From Ciborinia camelliae (taxonomy: Eukaryota; Ascomycota; Leotiomycetes; Helotiales; Sclerotiniaceae): DNA of 64,000 nucleotides. Within the stretch, counting starts at the first letter, position 1; the number at the start of each line of letters is the position of its first letter. The position numbers and the translations under genes are program-made. Positions 56,322 to 64,000 of the stretch are shown here, piece by piece. The notes beneath the pieces are model-generated. The model searched no databases. It saw only the letters and a list, made by a program, of their open reading frames with translations, and had not been told where the DNA came from. The stretch covers positions 280,012-344,011 of the forward strand of contig JANPYM010000009.1 in NCBI GenBank assembly GCA_025890175.1. The letters are read 5' to 3'.

Positions 56322-57768
56322 TCACAAAATAAACTCCTCCTCCAACCAATGCTTCAACACAATTCTTCCTTCATCAAAACTCGGTTTGTCGACCCTGACA
56401 ATGATCGCTGCATGACTATGCCTAACCTTATGAATGAAAACGGGATACTTTCGCCATCCTACCTTGTCTAACGCTTCTATCATTTTAAATTGATATGGTG
56501 CCAATGCCAGAGTAGGGGCAATCGCATCGGATTTCTCTGGGTCGGCAATTTCACTATGGAAGGATTTGGTCCGCTCCCTAATCAAAGGAGAAGAAGCAGA
56601 TGATTCTTCGTATTCAGAGTCTGAGGGCGTGTTGAGATATTCATTGTTTTGGGTAGCGTTGAGGTTCTCGTAGACATCTTCGACGGCTTCCCGCATACCA
56701 TTTATGAGAAGAGGGAATCGGTAGTCTTTAGGTTGAATCCCGGCTAGACCTTGTTCGTGGAGACGAATACGTTTACTGCTGCGGACGCTTTGGACAGCAG
56801 AGTTCAAAAGGAAGGCGATAACACCGAATGGGATGAATATGAACATTGCAGCGATTAAGGGGAGATTTCCCAAGGTCTTGTGCATGCTCGCCATGAATCG
56901 TGTGCTGTTATTTATATCGACCTTGTCACAAGGAGAAATTGGGTTATGTCTGTCTAGAACGACATCCTCGTAACCATTCACATAGTTTATCTTGATCTTG
57001 TCTGGATTTGTAAATGGGTCGGTGCTTGCAATTCCAGTGGTATAGTAAACAGCGCTTCGATCGTTGATGATGTTTGCATATAAAGTTCTCCTCTCGAATT
57101 TGGCCAATCCTTTTAAAAAGATTGATTCTGGATCTGCAAGAATCTCAAGTAATGGTCTCCCTGTGTCTCTGAATTTGTCTATCGTGAATAATTGTCGACC
57201 AGAAGTCGATAGAGTCCTCGCTCCCAAAACATTCCAAATATGATTGAGAGATCCTTTAAGCGGCGTGCGTACTCCAAGATGAGGGCTAGCAAAGGTCGTG
57301 ATATTCTATAATCGAGTTAGGATTACCCAGTACAACTTTGCACATTCAGGAGACCAACATACCACTGGCTTGATCTTATCGAAGAAACCCTTGCTATCAA
57401 GTAAGCCAACGGAGTAACGGGCCACAAGGCCACCCAAGGAATACCCAACGATAGAGAATCGAGTGATTACTTGACCCTCTCTCGCAAGTTTCTCGACTTC
57501 TTCCTCTATCTCTGCGGTCACTCGCTCGCCACCCAACTCAATGCCATCATATGTAAAGCTCCCGCTGTTACGCTTCGCAACCAAAATATGAAGGTATTCC
57601 TCGGAATGTTTCGCTCGTAAAGATTTCGCCACGGTCTCCAAATGAACTGGATTACCCCAAAGTCTATCCCGTCAGCATGCAATCATTCGCAGAGAGGTAG
57701 AAGAACACTCACCCATGAACAAGCACGCAGAGATGCTGAGCATCACGGCTGCTACCGGTATAATCCAT
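56322..57768 (-). CDS. DUF676-type serine lipase, LPL1/ROG1-like
   Basis: Three exons: 57768-57713, 57663-57363 and 57305-56322, giving 446 residues; introns of 49 and 57 bp. The first intron splits the conserved LCVLVHG/LWGNP motif (residues about 13-24), the oxyanion-hole region of this alpha/beta-hydrolase family. The nucleophile elbow is FSIVGYSLGGLVARY with Ser about 94. The NITTFASPHLGVR motif (about 120-132) is also a family hallmark, and KVRHSHAAII (about 412-420) offers the catalytic His. A hydrophobic segment at about 266-286 (NLPLIAAMFIFIPFGVIAFLL) could be a membrane or lipid-droplet hairpin. Length and layout match yeast Lpl1, a lipid-droplet phospholipase, better than the longer Rog1. 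Substrate is inferred. The gene lies upstream of RFC5 in the same orientation without overlap. Confidence 0.9.
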
Positions 57769-59313
57769 AACTTCGTTGCTGAAGAAGGCCCGGTCCAAAG
57801 AAGAGAAGGAAAAGGGTAACAATGTGACGATGAGGGTATGGAATGTTAGTAGTAAGAAAGTGCCTTCAGAGACACTTTCTCACCACTAACAATAAGCACT
57901 GCTGTCGCGTGCTCGGGCTTTCTGATGACCGCTTTCGTTTGGATTTCTTGTATGATGCGGGCGTTCTTACAGGGATGGAGAATGGGATCTGCAGGCTGGA
58001 AATGCGCTTTCAGGGCTTGCACAGCCTTTGTTTGGAGAAGGGTAGAAATGTTATTGGGAACTAGAACTACTTATTACTCTGTAGAAATTCTATTTATCAA
58101 TGTGACAACGAGAGTGAATGGAAAGGAAGGGAAGGAATAGAATATAATGATAGAATAACAGGAATTCTTCACCTACCTACCTACTTGCCTGCCTAGGTAC
58201 ATACCATCATATATGATAAAGATTGGTTATGAGTGGGGGGCATTCTCACTCACTCACCAAGCAGATACATCAATAGATAGGTACCTAGGTACATAGGTAG
58301 GTATTATTCCGTACAAAGGATCAAAATATAGATAAGACATATGTTACCTACCTATCTCTTGTTATCTTGTTCCTTGTCACACTGTTACAGTTATACCAAT
58401 ACCTTCCAAGGTTCTCAGTGATTATTCCATATTCGGATATTCCATTCCATAGCTATTCCATTGCAAACATACCAGCATATCATTTCTTGGAAGCCTGTAT
58501 CCCCTATTGAATTGGCGTCTCAATCCCTATAGTTCTTCATGGCCGAAGCCTGAAACGGAGTGTAACGTGAGCCGAAGCTTGTGTAATAATGAGCCTGAAC
58601 TTCAACCTGAACCTGAACCTCAGCCTGAACCTCAGCCTGAACCACTAAAATAAATGAACATCAAAACAAAAAACAACCTTGTTATTCTATCGGACGTTAC
58701 TCTGTACACCATCAACCCATCACCCTTCCATCATCATTCATCAAAACCTACCAGGGAAGGAGACGATGACATAACCTAACCTGGCAGTTATCAACTAGGA
58801 AGGTCCTAGACGCACTAGCTTCTATCAAAGTATATTCTGCAGTGACCTACTTAATTATTGGACTTGGACTCACCATTCAACCTACCTGCCCTACCCGCCC
58901 AATTGACAGCACGCGACTCATCAATTCAATTCAATTGACAAGCAAACAACACCACGTTTGGGATTCACGTGATATCTATCGCGATTGCAAAACTGCTTGC
59001 ATTTTGGAAGCGCGACGAGTTTCTTCGCCTTCATCACCTGCAATTACAATTGTTGGATATTTCATCAAAGCCTCATCTTCATGCAAGGCTTATTTATTAT
59101 TGGACCGAGGTTAATTAATAATTTTTATTCATTAGGTATGATAGGTATGAAAGAGGGTAGGTACTAGAGACAGAGTGTGATATCTAGACTTTCCTAAGGT
59201 ACCTAGCTATCCAACGAATATCAGCTTCACCTATTTGCCCCCCAATATTTGGCCCCTATTCGATCATATCATAAATTTCCTCTCCTCTCCTCTCCTCTAC
59301 GCAATCCCTCAAG
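57769..59313. other. Divergent intergenic region between lipase and REX3 genes
   Basis: Holds both promoters. A CT-rich stretch (about 59,277-59,300, CTCCT units) lies just before the REX3 ATG, typical of fungal core promoters. TACCTAGGTA is at 58282. No further gene supported. Confidence 0.5.
58590..58642. repeat. CCTGAA/CCTCAG hexamer repeat
   Basis: About eight hexamers CCTGAA and CCTCAG alternate in register. Confidence 0.85.
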
Positions 59314-61473
59314 ATGTTTACCACTAAAAGTCTTTTCTCGAAAACGAAATGCCCGAATCGGGATAAATGTTTAATACCAAGATGCATATTCTCACATGAC
59401 CACCTTGTCGTTCAAACATTATCAAACGGAACCACACAATCAAACACTCCTCAGCAAGCCGATGAGAACGATGGAGATCAGACTGGTCAACGAAAGCGTC
59501 AAAAGGTTGATTATGACGAAAGAAGTACAACACCAACTACTGAGCCACCAGCTTCATTGGAAAAATTAAAGCCAGTCACCACTACACAGAAAGTGATTGA
59601 GAGTAATGCCCCTCCAATACAAACATCGAAACCAATATCGGCAGCTCGAAATGAGATTTCACCACCACCATTGCGTCGCAAGTCCCAAAATGGTACATCT
59701 ACACCATCTACACCATCCATAGCGTCCACACCATCTATAGCATCCACACCATCTACACCTGCCGGTTCTTACAAGGATGCACTTCAAAAGCCAATCGTAT
59801 CAACCGCACCAAAAGTCCAAAATGGAACATTGACTCCGGTCAAGAAGCCTGAGAAGAAAGAACCTCTCAATCCACGTGCACGTAAGACTGCACCGGCTGT
59901 TCATAATACCCGTCTCAAACTCGTGCAAGCTCTATTTGACCAATTGAAACGTCTCAACTCCGAGCTATCCAAAGATGCAAACAATGAAGAAGAGGAACTG
60001 GTGTTTACAGATCAAGGATTGATTACGAGGGCATTAGATTTGGAAGAAGCGGCTTGTGACACTCCAACCATATACTCAAACGTTGTCAAGAATAAGATAA
60101 TGGTCTACAGGAGAATGACTGTTGCGCAATGGAAAGAAGAGAGGGCGAGAGAGATATCCAAGGAAAAGGCATCAAGAGTACCTATTTCGGATACACCAAT
60201 CAAGAAAACCAACGAGCCACCAAAACCTATCGAGACAGGTCTAACTCAAGAAGAAGAGTTGGCCCTACTCCCAAGGTTGTATGCTTCTGCCGATGACTTA
60301 GTGCAACACGGATACATCATGGGTATTCCCACACCTGCAGAAATTGAACAAGCAAAGAATGGTATAGAGGCATCAAAAGGCTGGGAAGTTTGTGATCGCT
60401 GCAAAACTCGTTTCCAAGTATTCCCTGGCCGCCGCGAAGAAGACGGTAAACTCGCATCTGGTGGTTGCTGCACCTACCACTTCGGAAAACCTTATTGGAA
60501 AGACCGTTCTTCACTCGATCCGAAAGCTAAACGCGAGAAGAAATGGCGTTGTTGTGATGAAAATATCGGAGACACTTCTGGATGTACCACCGCCGAACAT
60601 CACGTCTTCAAAGTCTGTGAAGTGAAGCGCTTAGCCGCGGTGTTAAATTTTGAAAAGACCCCTGAAGATAAATCAGACCCTCCTATCTCTATCCAACCCA
60701 TCTGCATCGATTGCGAAATGGGCTACACAGTCCACGGCCTGGAACTCCTCCGCTTAACTGCCACCTCTTGGTTCACAGGTTTCCCCCTTCTCGACATCCT
60801 CGTCCGCCCCTACGGTGAAATCCTCGATCTCAATTCGCGCTATTCTGGTGTCTACCCTCAAGACATCACCTCTGCTATCCCCTATACCTTCCCCGGCTCC
60901 GAGCCCATCGCTAAAAGCAAAGGAAAAATGCGCATCGTCGATTCCCCCGCCATCGCCCGCACCCTCCTCTTCTGTTTCCTTACACCTTCTACCCCCATCA
61001 TCGGCCACGGCCTCGAAAACGATCTAAACTCCATCCGCGTCATCCATCCAACAATCATCGACACGGCAGTATTATTCCCCCATCGATCAGGACTTCCTTA
61101 TCGCAATGGCCTTAAAATGCTCATGCAAACGCTCCTCAATCGTGATATCCAAATGCCTACTTTCACGAACGGCGTGGCAGATGGTCACGATAGTAAAGAA
61201 GACGCGAATGCGGCCGGGGATCTGGTGAGATATCAGGTGGGGAAGGAATGGGAGAGGATGCAGAGGGCCGGGTGGAAATTAACGGCTGGGGCTTTTGAAC
61301 CGCCTGATACTGGGAAGGGGGGAAAGTGGTTGGGAGATCTGGGGTATGAGGGAGGTGGTAGTGCAGAGGGAGAGGAAGATGGACAACGGGAAAAGAAAAA
61401 TGAAAGGATTATCGTAGGTGCTGCTGTTGCTGCGGGATCAAAGAGAAGTCGGGATGAATTTGAAAGGAAATGA
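59314..61473 (+). CDS. REX3: RNA exonuclease 3 (DEDDh 3'-5' exonuclease)
   Basis: Single-exon gene of 719 residues. It opens with a short Cys/His cluster CPNRDKCLIPRCIFSH (Cys13, 19, 24, His28), a compact CCCH-type zinc site also found in fungal Rex3 proteins. A low-complexity Ser/Thr/Pro linker follows (about 30-200), with STPS/IASTPS repeats at 59,698-59,762. A Cys-rich middle section (CDRCKTRFQVFPGRREEDGKLASGGCCTYH, about residues 363-392) may bind a second zinc. The nuclease domain has DCEMGYT (Asp about 466, Glu about 468), GHGLENDLNSIRVIHPTIIDTAVLFPH and HDSKEDANAAGDLV, so all DEDDh residues are visible. Yeast Rex3 processes RNase MRP RNA and other structured RNAs; the same role is inferred. 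The C-terminus carries a Gly-rich tail and KRSRDEFERK. Coding GC at third positions rises sharply after about 60,690. Confidence 0.92.
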   Translation: MFTTKSLFSKTKCPNRDKCLIPRCIFSHDHLVVQTLSNGTTQSNTPQQADENDGDQTGQRKRQKVDYDERSTTPTTEPPASLEKLKPVTTTQKVIESNAPPIQTSKPISAARNEISPPPLRRKSQNGTSTPSTPSIASTPSIASTPSTPAGSYKDALQKPIVSTAPKVQNGTLTPVKKPEKKEPLNPRARKTAPAVHNTRLKLVQALFDQLKRLNSELSKDANNEEEELVFTDQGLITRALDLEEAACDTPTIYSNVVKNKIMVYRRMTVAQWKEERAREISKEKASRVPISDTPIKKTNEPPKPIETGLTQEEELALLPRLYASADDLVQHGYIMGIPTPAEIEQAKNGIEASKGWEVCDRCKTRFQVFPGRREEDGKLASGGCCTYHFGKPYWKDRSSLDPKAKREKKWRCCDENIGDTSGCTTAEHHVFKVCEVKRLAAVLNFEKTPEDKSDPPISIQPICIDCEMGYTVHGLELLRLTATSWFTGFPLLDILVRPYGEILDLNSRYSGVYPQDITSAIPYTFPGSEPIAKSKGKMRIVDSPAIARTLLFCFLTPSTPIIGHGLENDLNSIRVIHPTIIDTAVLFPHRSGLPYRNGLKMLMQTLLNRDIQMPTFTNGVADGHDSKEDANAAGDLVRYQVGKEWERMQRAGWKLTAGAFEPPDTGKGGKWLGDLGYEGGGSAEGEEDGQREKKNERIIVGAAVAAGSKRSRDEFERK

Positions 61474-61927
61474 ATTTGAAATTCAATTAAATAGAAAGAG
61501 GAGAGGAGAGGAGGAGATGAGGAGATGAGGGGAGGAGGAGAGGAGGAGAGGAGGAGGGGGTCATACATGAATACCTAAATAAATAAGCGAGTGAGCGAGC
61601 GAGCGATACGAATGGTCCTGGAGCTTTTACATACATACATACATCCTGTACCTACCTACCTACCTACCTACCGATACTAGAAAAGGATAGGAATTGAAGG
61701 GAAAGAAAGAAAGAATAACATTTTCTTTTGATTCTGATTCGGATTAGGTATAATTAATTAGCTTTATCATGGATCTATAAATCTCTTCGTAGCCTTTTTT
61801 CCTTTTTTCCTTTTTCGAGCTTCTTGGGCTTGTATGTGGATGAGTAAGTGTAGTGAGTTTATAATGATGTATACCTACTTAAGCATTCGTATCGAACTTA
61901 GATAAGTAGATAGGTATTCGATAGCCT

Positions 61928-62070
61928 GGAGATGGAGATAGGTAGGAAGGTAGGGAGGGAGATGGATATGAAGATAGAGATAAAGATGGAGACGGAGATG
62001 GATATGGAGACGGAGATGGATATGGAGATGGAGATGAAGATAAAAATGAAGATGGAGATAGAGATGGATG
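61928..62070. repeat. GGAGAT/GGATAT purine-rich hexamer array
   Basis: Imperfect hexamer array of GGAGAT, GGATAT, GAAGAT and AAGATA units. Confidence 0.85.
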
Positions 62071-62213
62071 TTTAGATACCTAGGTATTTATTTATCTATC
62101 TACTTGATTTAAAAATCGAAGAGTTTAAGATTTATCTAGTAAGAATTTTCGAATTAAGAATTTTAGAATTAAAATCAAAAATCTATACATATCATATTTT
62201 AATATTATATACC

Positions 62214-62533
62214 TAGCTTAGCTAATACTAACACTAGCTAATACTAACACTAGCTAATACTAATATTAGCTAATACTAACACTAGCTAATACTAACACTA
62301 GCTAATACTAACACTAGCTAATACTAACACTAGCTAATACTAACACTAGCTAACACTACCTAGCTAATACTAACACTAGCTAGCACTAATACTAGTTAAT
62401 ACTAACATTAGCTAATACTAACACTAGCTAATACTAACACTAGCTAATACTAACACTAGCTAATACTAACACTAGCTAATACTAACACTAGCTAATACTA
62501 GCTAATACTAATACTAACACTAGCTAATACTAC
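62214..62533. repeat. 16-bp minisatellite containing TACTAAC
   Basis: About twenty copies of GCTAATACTAACACTA in tandem, with occasional shortened units near 62,355 and 62,505. Each full unit contains TACTAAC. Confidence 0.95.
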
Positions 62534-62730
62534 TCCTTCTTTCTCCCCCCTCTCCCCCCTCTCTCCCCTATCCTTCCCCCTCCCCTTTTTTTTTCTCTTC
62601 TCCTTCTCCCTTCTCCCTTTCCCCTTTCCCCTTTCCCCTTTTTTTTTCCCTTCCCCCCTTTCTCCCTTCTCCCTCCTTCTCCATTTTCCCCTACCTCCCC
62701 AAATCCCCCAAATCCCCCCAATCCCCTTCA
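62530..62730. repeat. Polypyrimidine tract
   Basis: About 200 bp that are almost wholly C and T on the plus strand, directly abutting the 16-bp array. Apparent reading frames on the opposite strand are its Gly/Arg/Glu/Lys translations. Confidence 0.9.
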
Positions 62731-62784
62731 AATTCAAATTCTTTCCAACCTAACCTAACCTAAAATAATCAAAGATTAAAAATT

Positions 62785-62893
62785 TCAACTTCAATCTCAA
62801 CCTCCATCTCAACTTCAACCTTAACCTCAATCTTAACCTCAACCTCAACTTCAACCTCAACCTCGATCTCAACCTCAATCTTAACCTTAATCT
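62785..62893. repeat. CTCAAC-type hexamer array
   Basis: About eighteen hexamers of the form (C/T)T(C/T)(A)A(C/T), mainly CTCAAC, TTCAAC and CTTAAC. Confidence 0.88.
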
Positions 62894-63649
62894 CCCTTGC
62901 TTAGATAGATACTCAATTTTATTTCTACTATCCATTTCTACTATCCATTCCCAGGATTTTGTTTGGATTCTGTGGGCCTGCTTTTTATCCCTTCCATTTC
63001 TTATTTACTTAATATCATTTTATATTCATCCACTCTATACCTAGGTAGGTATCAATTCAATTCAATCCCATCCACTCCATAGATCTCCAAATCCCTCATA
63101 TCCATCCACTCTATACCTAGGTATCAATTCATCTCAAAATCACCCAATCCCATTCCATCTTATCTCATCTTATTCTATTCCATCCCATCCAATCCAATCC
63201 TTATAAAAAAGAAATATTGATATTCAATTCCATTCAAGTCCATTCAATTGTATTCAATTCCATTCACTCACTCAATAATAATCTATTAATCTAATAATCT
63301 ACCGTCGACCTACTAGGTACTCCCCCTACTCCCTACACCCTACACCCTACCTACTCCCTACTCTCCACCCTCCACCCTCCACCCTCCATCCTCCACACTC
63401 TCCCTTCACTCCCCCCTTTCAAAAAGCCCAAAAGCCCAATTTCAAAAGCCCAAAAGCCCAATTTCAAAAAGCCCCAAAGCCCAAAAGCCCAAAAGCCACC
63501 TAATACCCCCCTCCCAAGTACAATCTACAATCTATAACTTGAATCTACAAGTTTACAAGTTTACAATTTACAAGTCCACAATAAACAATTTATCAATCCG
63601 AATCCCATCCACTCCTAACCCCATCCCCCTCCCCTCCCCCTCCCCTCCC

Positions 63650-64000
63650 TCACTTCATCAATTCCCCAAGAACCTGCCCCCTACTAAGAGCCACCACCGT
63701 CCCCCTCCTCAACCTCGGATCGTAACCTTCTCTCTCTCGTGCCCTCGTACTATCCCTCGCACTATCCCTCGCACTATCCCTCGCACTATCTCTCGTTTCC
63801 CCACGACTCCTACCACCTCTATTCCTCCTCAATCGACCCTCCTGCTCTTGCTCTCGCTCTTGTTCTTGCTCATCCTCTTGCTCTCGTTCATCCACCATGA
63901 CCCCCTCACCTCCTCCATCCGGAACCCCCAAATCAATTTCTCTCAACCCCGCCAAGTCCCCCTGCGAAACCCCTCTATTCCTCTGCGTCGTCGTCGTCAT
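63650..64000 (-). CDS. C-terminal fragment of an unknown Arg/Glu-rich protein, truncated by the window edge
   Basis: An open frame enters from the right edge and ends with a TGA at 63652-63650... the last residues read VALSRGQVLGELMK. The visible 116 residues include an acidic QEDEQEQEREQEQE stretch, then GRLRRNRGGRSRGE and four tandem RDSA/RDST units, followed by YDPRLRRG. An ATG sits exactly at the window edge and may be internal rather than the start. Composition is biased, so the case for a real gene is moderate; it is the only frame here not explained by a simple repeat. No function can be assigned. Confidence 0.4.
   Translation of the reverse strand: MTTTTQRNRGVSQGDLAGLREIDLGVPDGGGEGVMVDEREQEDEQEQEREQEQEGRLRRNRGGRSRGETRDSARDSARDSARDSTRAREREGYDPRLRRGTVVALSRGQVLGELMK

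Larger units (their letters stand above)
61474..63649. other. 2.2-kb minisatellite and low-complexity block
   Basis: Between the REX3 stop and the partial gene at the right edge. Purine-rich GAGGA repeats (61,495-61,560), a CTAC run near 61,650 and four larger low-complexity arrays (separate entries). From 62,930 to 63,649 the sequence is C/T/A-rich with short words (CATTC, CACCCTC, CAAAAGCC) repeated a few times. No gene seen. Confidence 0.6.

Noticed and set aside
62214..62533. CRISPR-like regular repeat spacing
   Set aside because: Units are contiguous 16-mers with no unique spacers; it is a minisatellite in a eukaryotic genome.
62498..62737. Minus-strand Gly/Arg/Lys/Glu-rich frames
   Set aside because: They are translations of the polypyrimidine tract and would be open in any frame.
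62745..62893. Telomere-like CTAACC words
   Set aside because: The array is mainly CTCAAC/TTCAAC hexamers, not the fungal CCCTAA repeat, so it gives no evidence for a chromosome end.

Overview
The window is nuclear DNA of a filamentous ascomycete (Pezizomycotina). The genes are spaced 0.5 to 6 kb apart and most carry short introns of about 49 to 110 bp with GT...AG ends. The gene set is typically fungal: an SLN1-type hybrid histidine kinase, an Air1/2-like zinc-knuckle protein, fungal MFS permeases, a GPI-anchored wall protein and a C2H2 regulator. Intergenic DNA is full of simple repeats and of a dispersed palindrome, TACCTAGGTA. The class Leotiomycetes is a guess from gene style; the sequence shows nothing that fixes the species.

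Layout. 1.7-3.6 kb: Dal5/TNA1-type anion permease (-). 4.2-7.2 kb: Sac phosphoinositide phosphatase with an hSac2-like tail (-). 8.2-9.4 kb: BMT6-like 25S rRNA methyltransferase (+). 9.6-11.4 kb: F-box-like protein (-). 11.4-14.6 kb: repeat-rich spacer. 14.7-18.4 kb: SLN1 osmosensor kinase (-). 18.4-23 kb: gene-poor. 23.0-24.5 kb: class II aldolase/adducin protein (-). 25-30.2 kb: AT-rich islands with three miniature inverted-repeat elements, one of which has a solo LTR nested inside it; between them lies a GPI-anchored, repeat-containing wall protein (-). 31.3-32.1 kb: ORM1 (-), divergent from the Air-like gene at 34.1-36.2 kb (+). 37.0-38.0 kb: a broken membrane-protein gene (-). 38.7-39.6 kb: SAM methyltransferase (+), tail to tail with a DHA1-type MFS transporter at 40.4-42.4 kb (-). 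42.4-48.6 kb: gene-poor, one minisatellite. 48.7-51.6 kb: C2H2 zinc-finger gene (+) with unresolved 5' end. 51.6-54.4 kb: simple repeats. 54.4-55.7 kb: RFC5 clamp-loader subunit (-). 56.3-57.8 kb: LPL1-like lipase (-). 59.3-61.5 kb: REX3 exonuclease (+). 61.5-63.6 kb: a stack of minisatellites and a long polypyrimidine tract. 63.65-64 kb: the C-terminal end of a gene running off the window.

Most genes are unrelated housekeeping functions. Several touch lipid signalling or homeostasis (Sac phosphatase, ORM1, LPL1-like lipase) or RNA metabolism (BMT6, Air-like, REX3), but they are scattered and I see no cluster. The accessory part is 36-47 kb: pseudogene, methyltransferase, MFS pump and long empty DNA.

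Exon junctions were placed by hand from splice consensus and conserved protein motifs. The summed exon lengths are divisible by three for every gene model given as complete. I found no convincing previously undescribed system. The best leads are the miniature-element family with its nested LTR and natural empty site, the intergenic palindrome, an in-frame retainable intron in the SLN1 receiver domain, and the 16-bp array built on TACTAAC.
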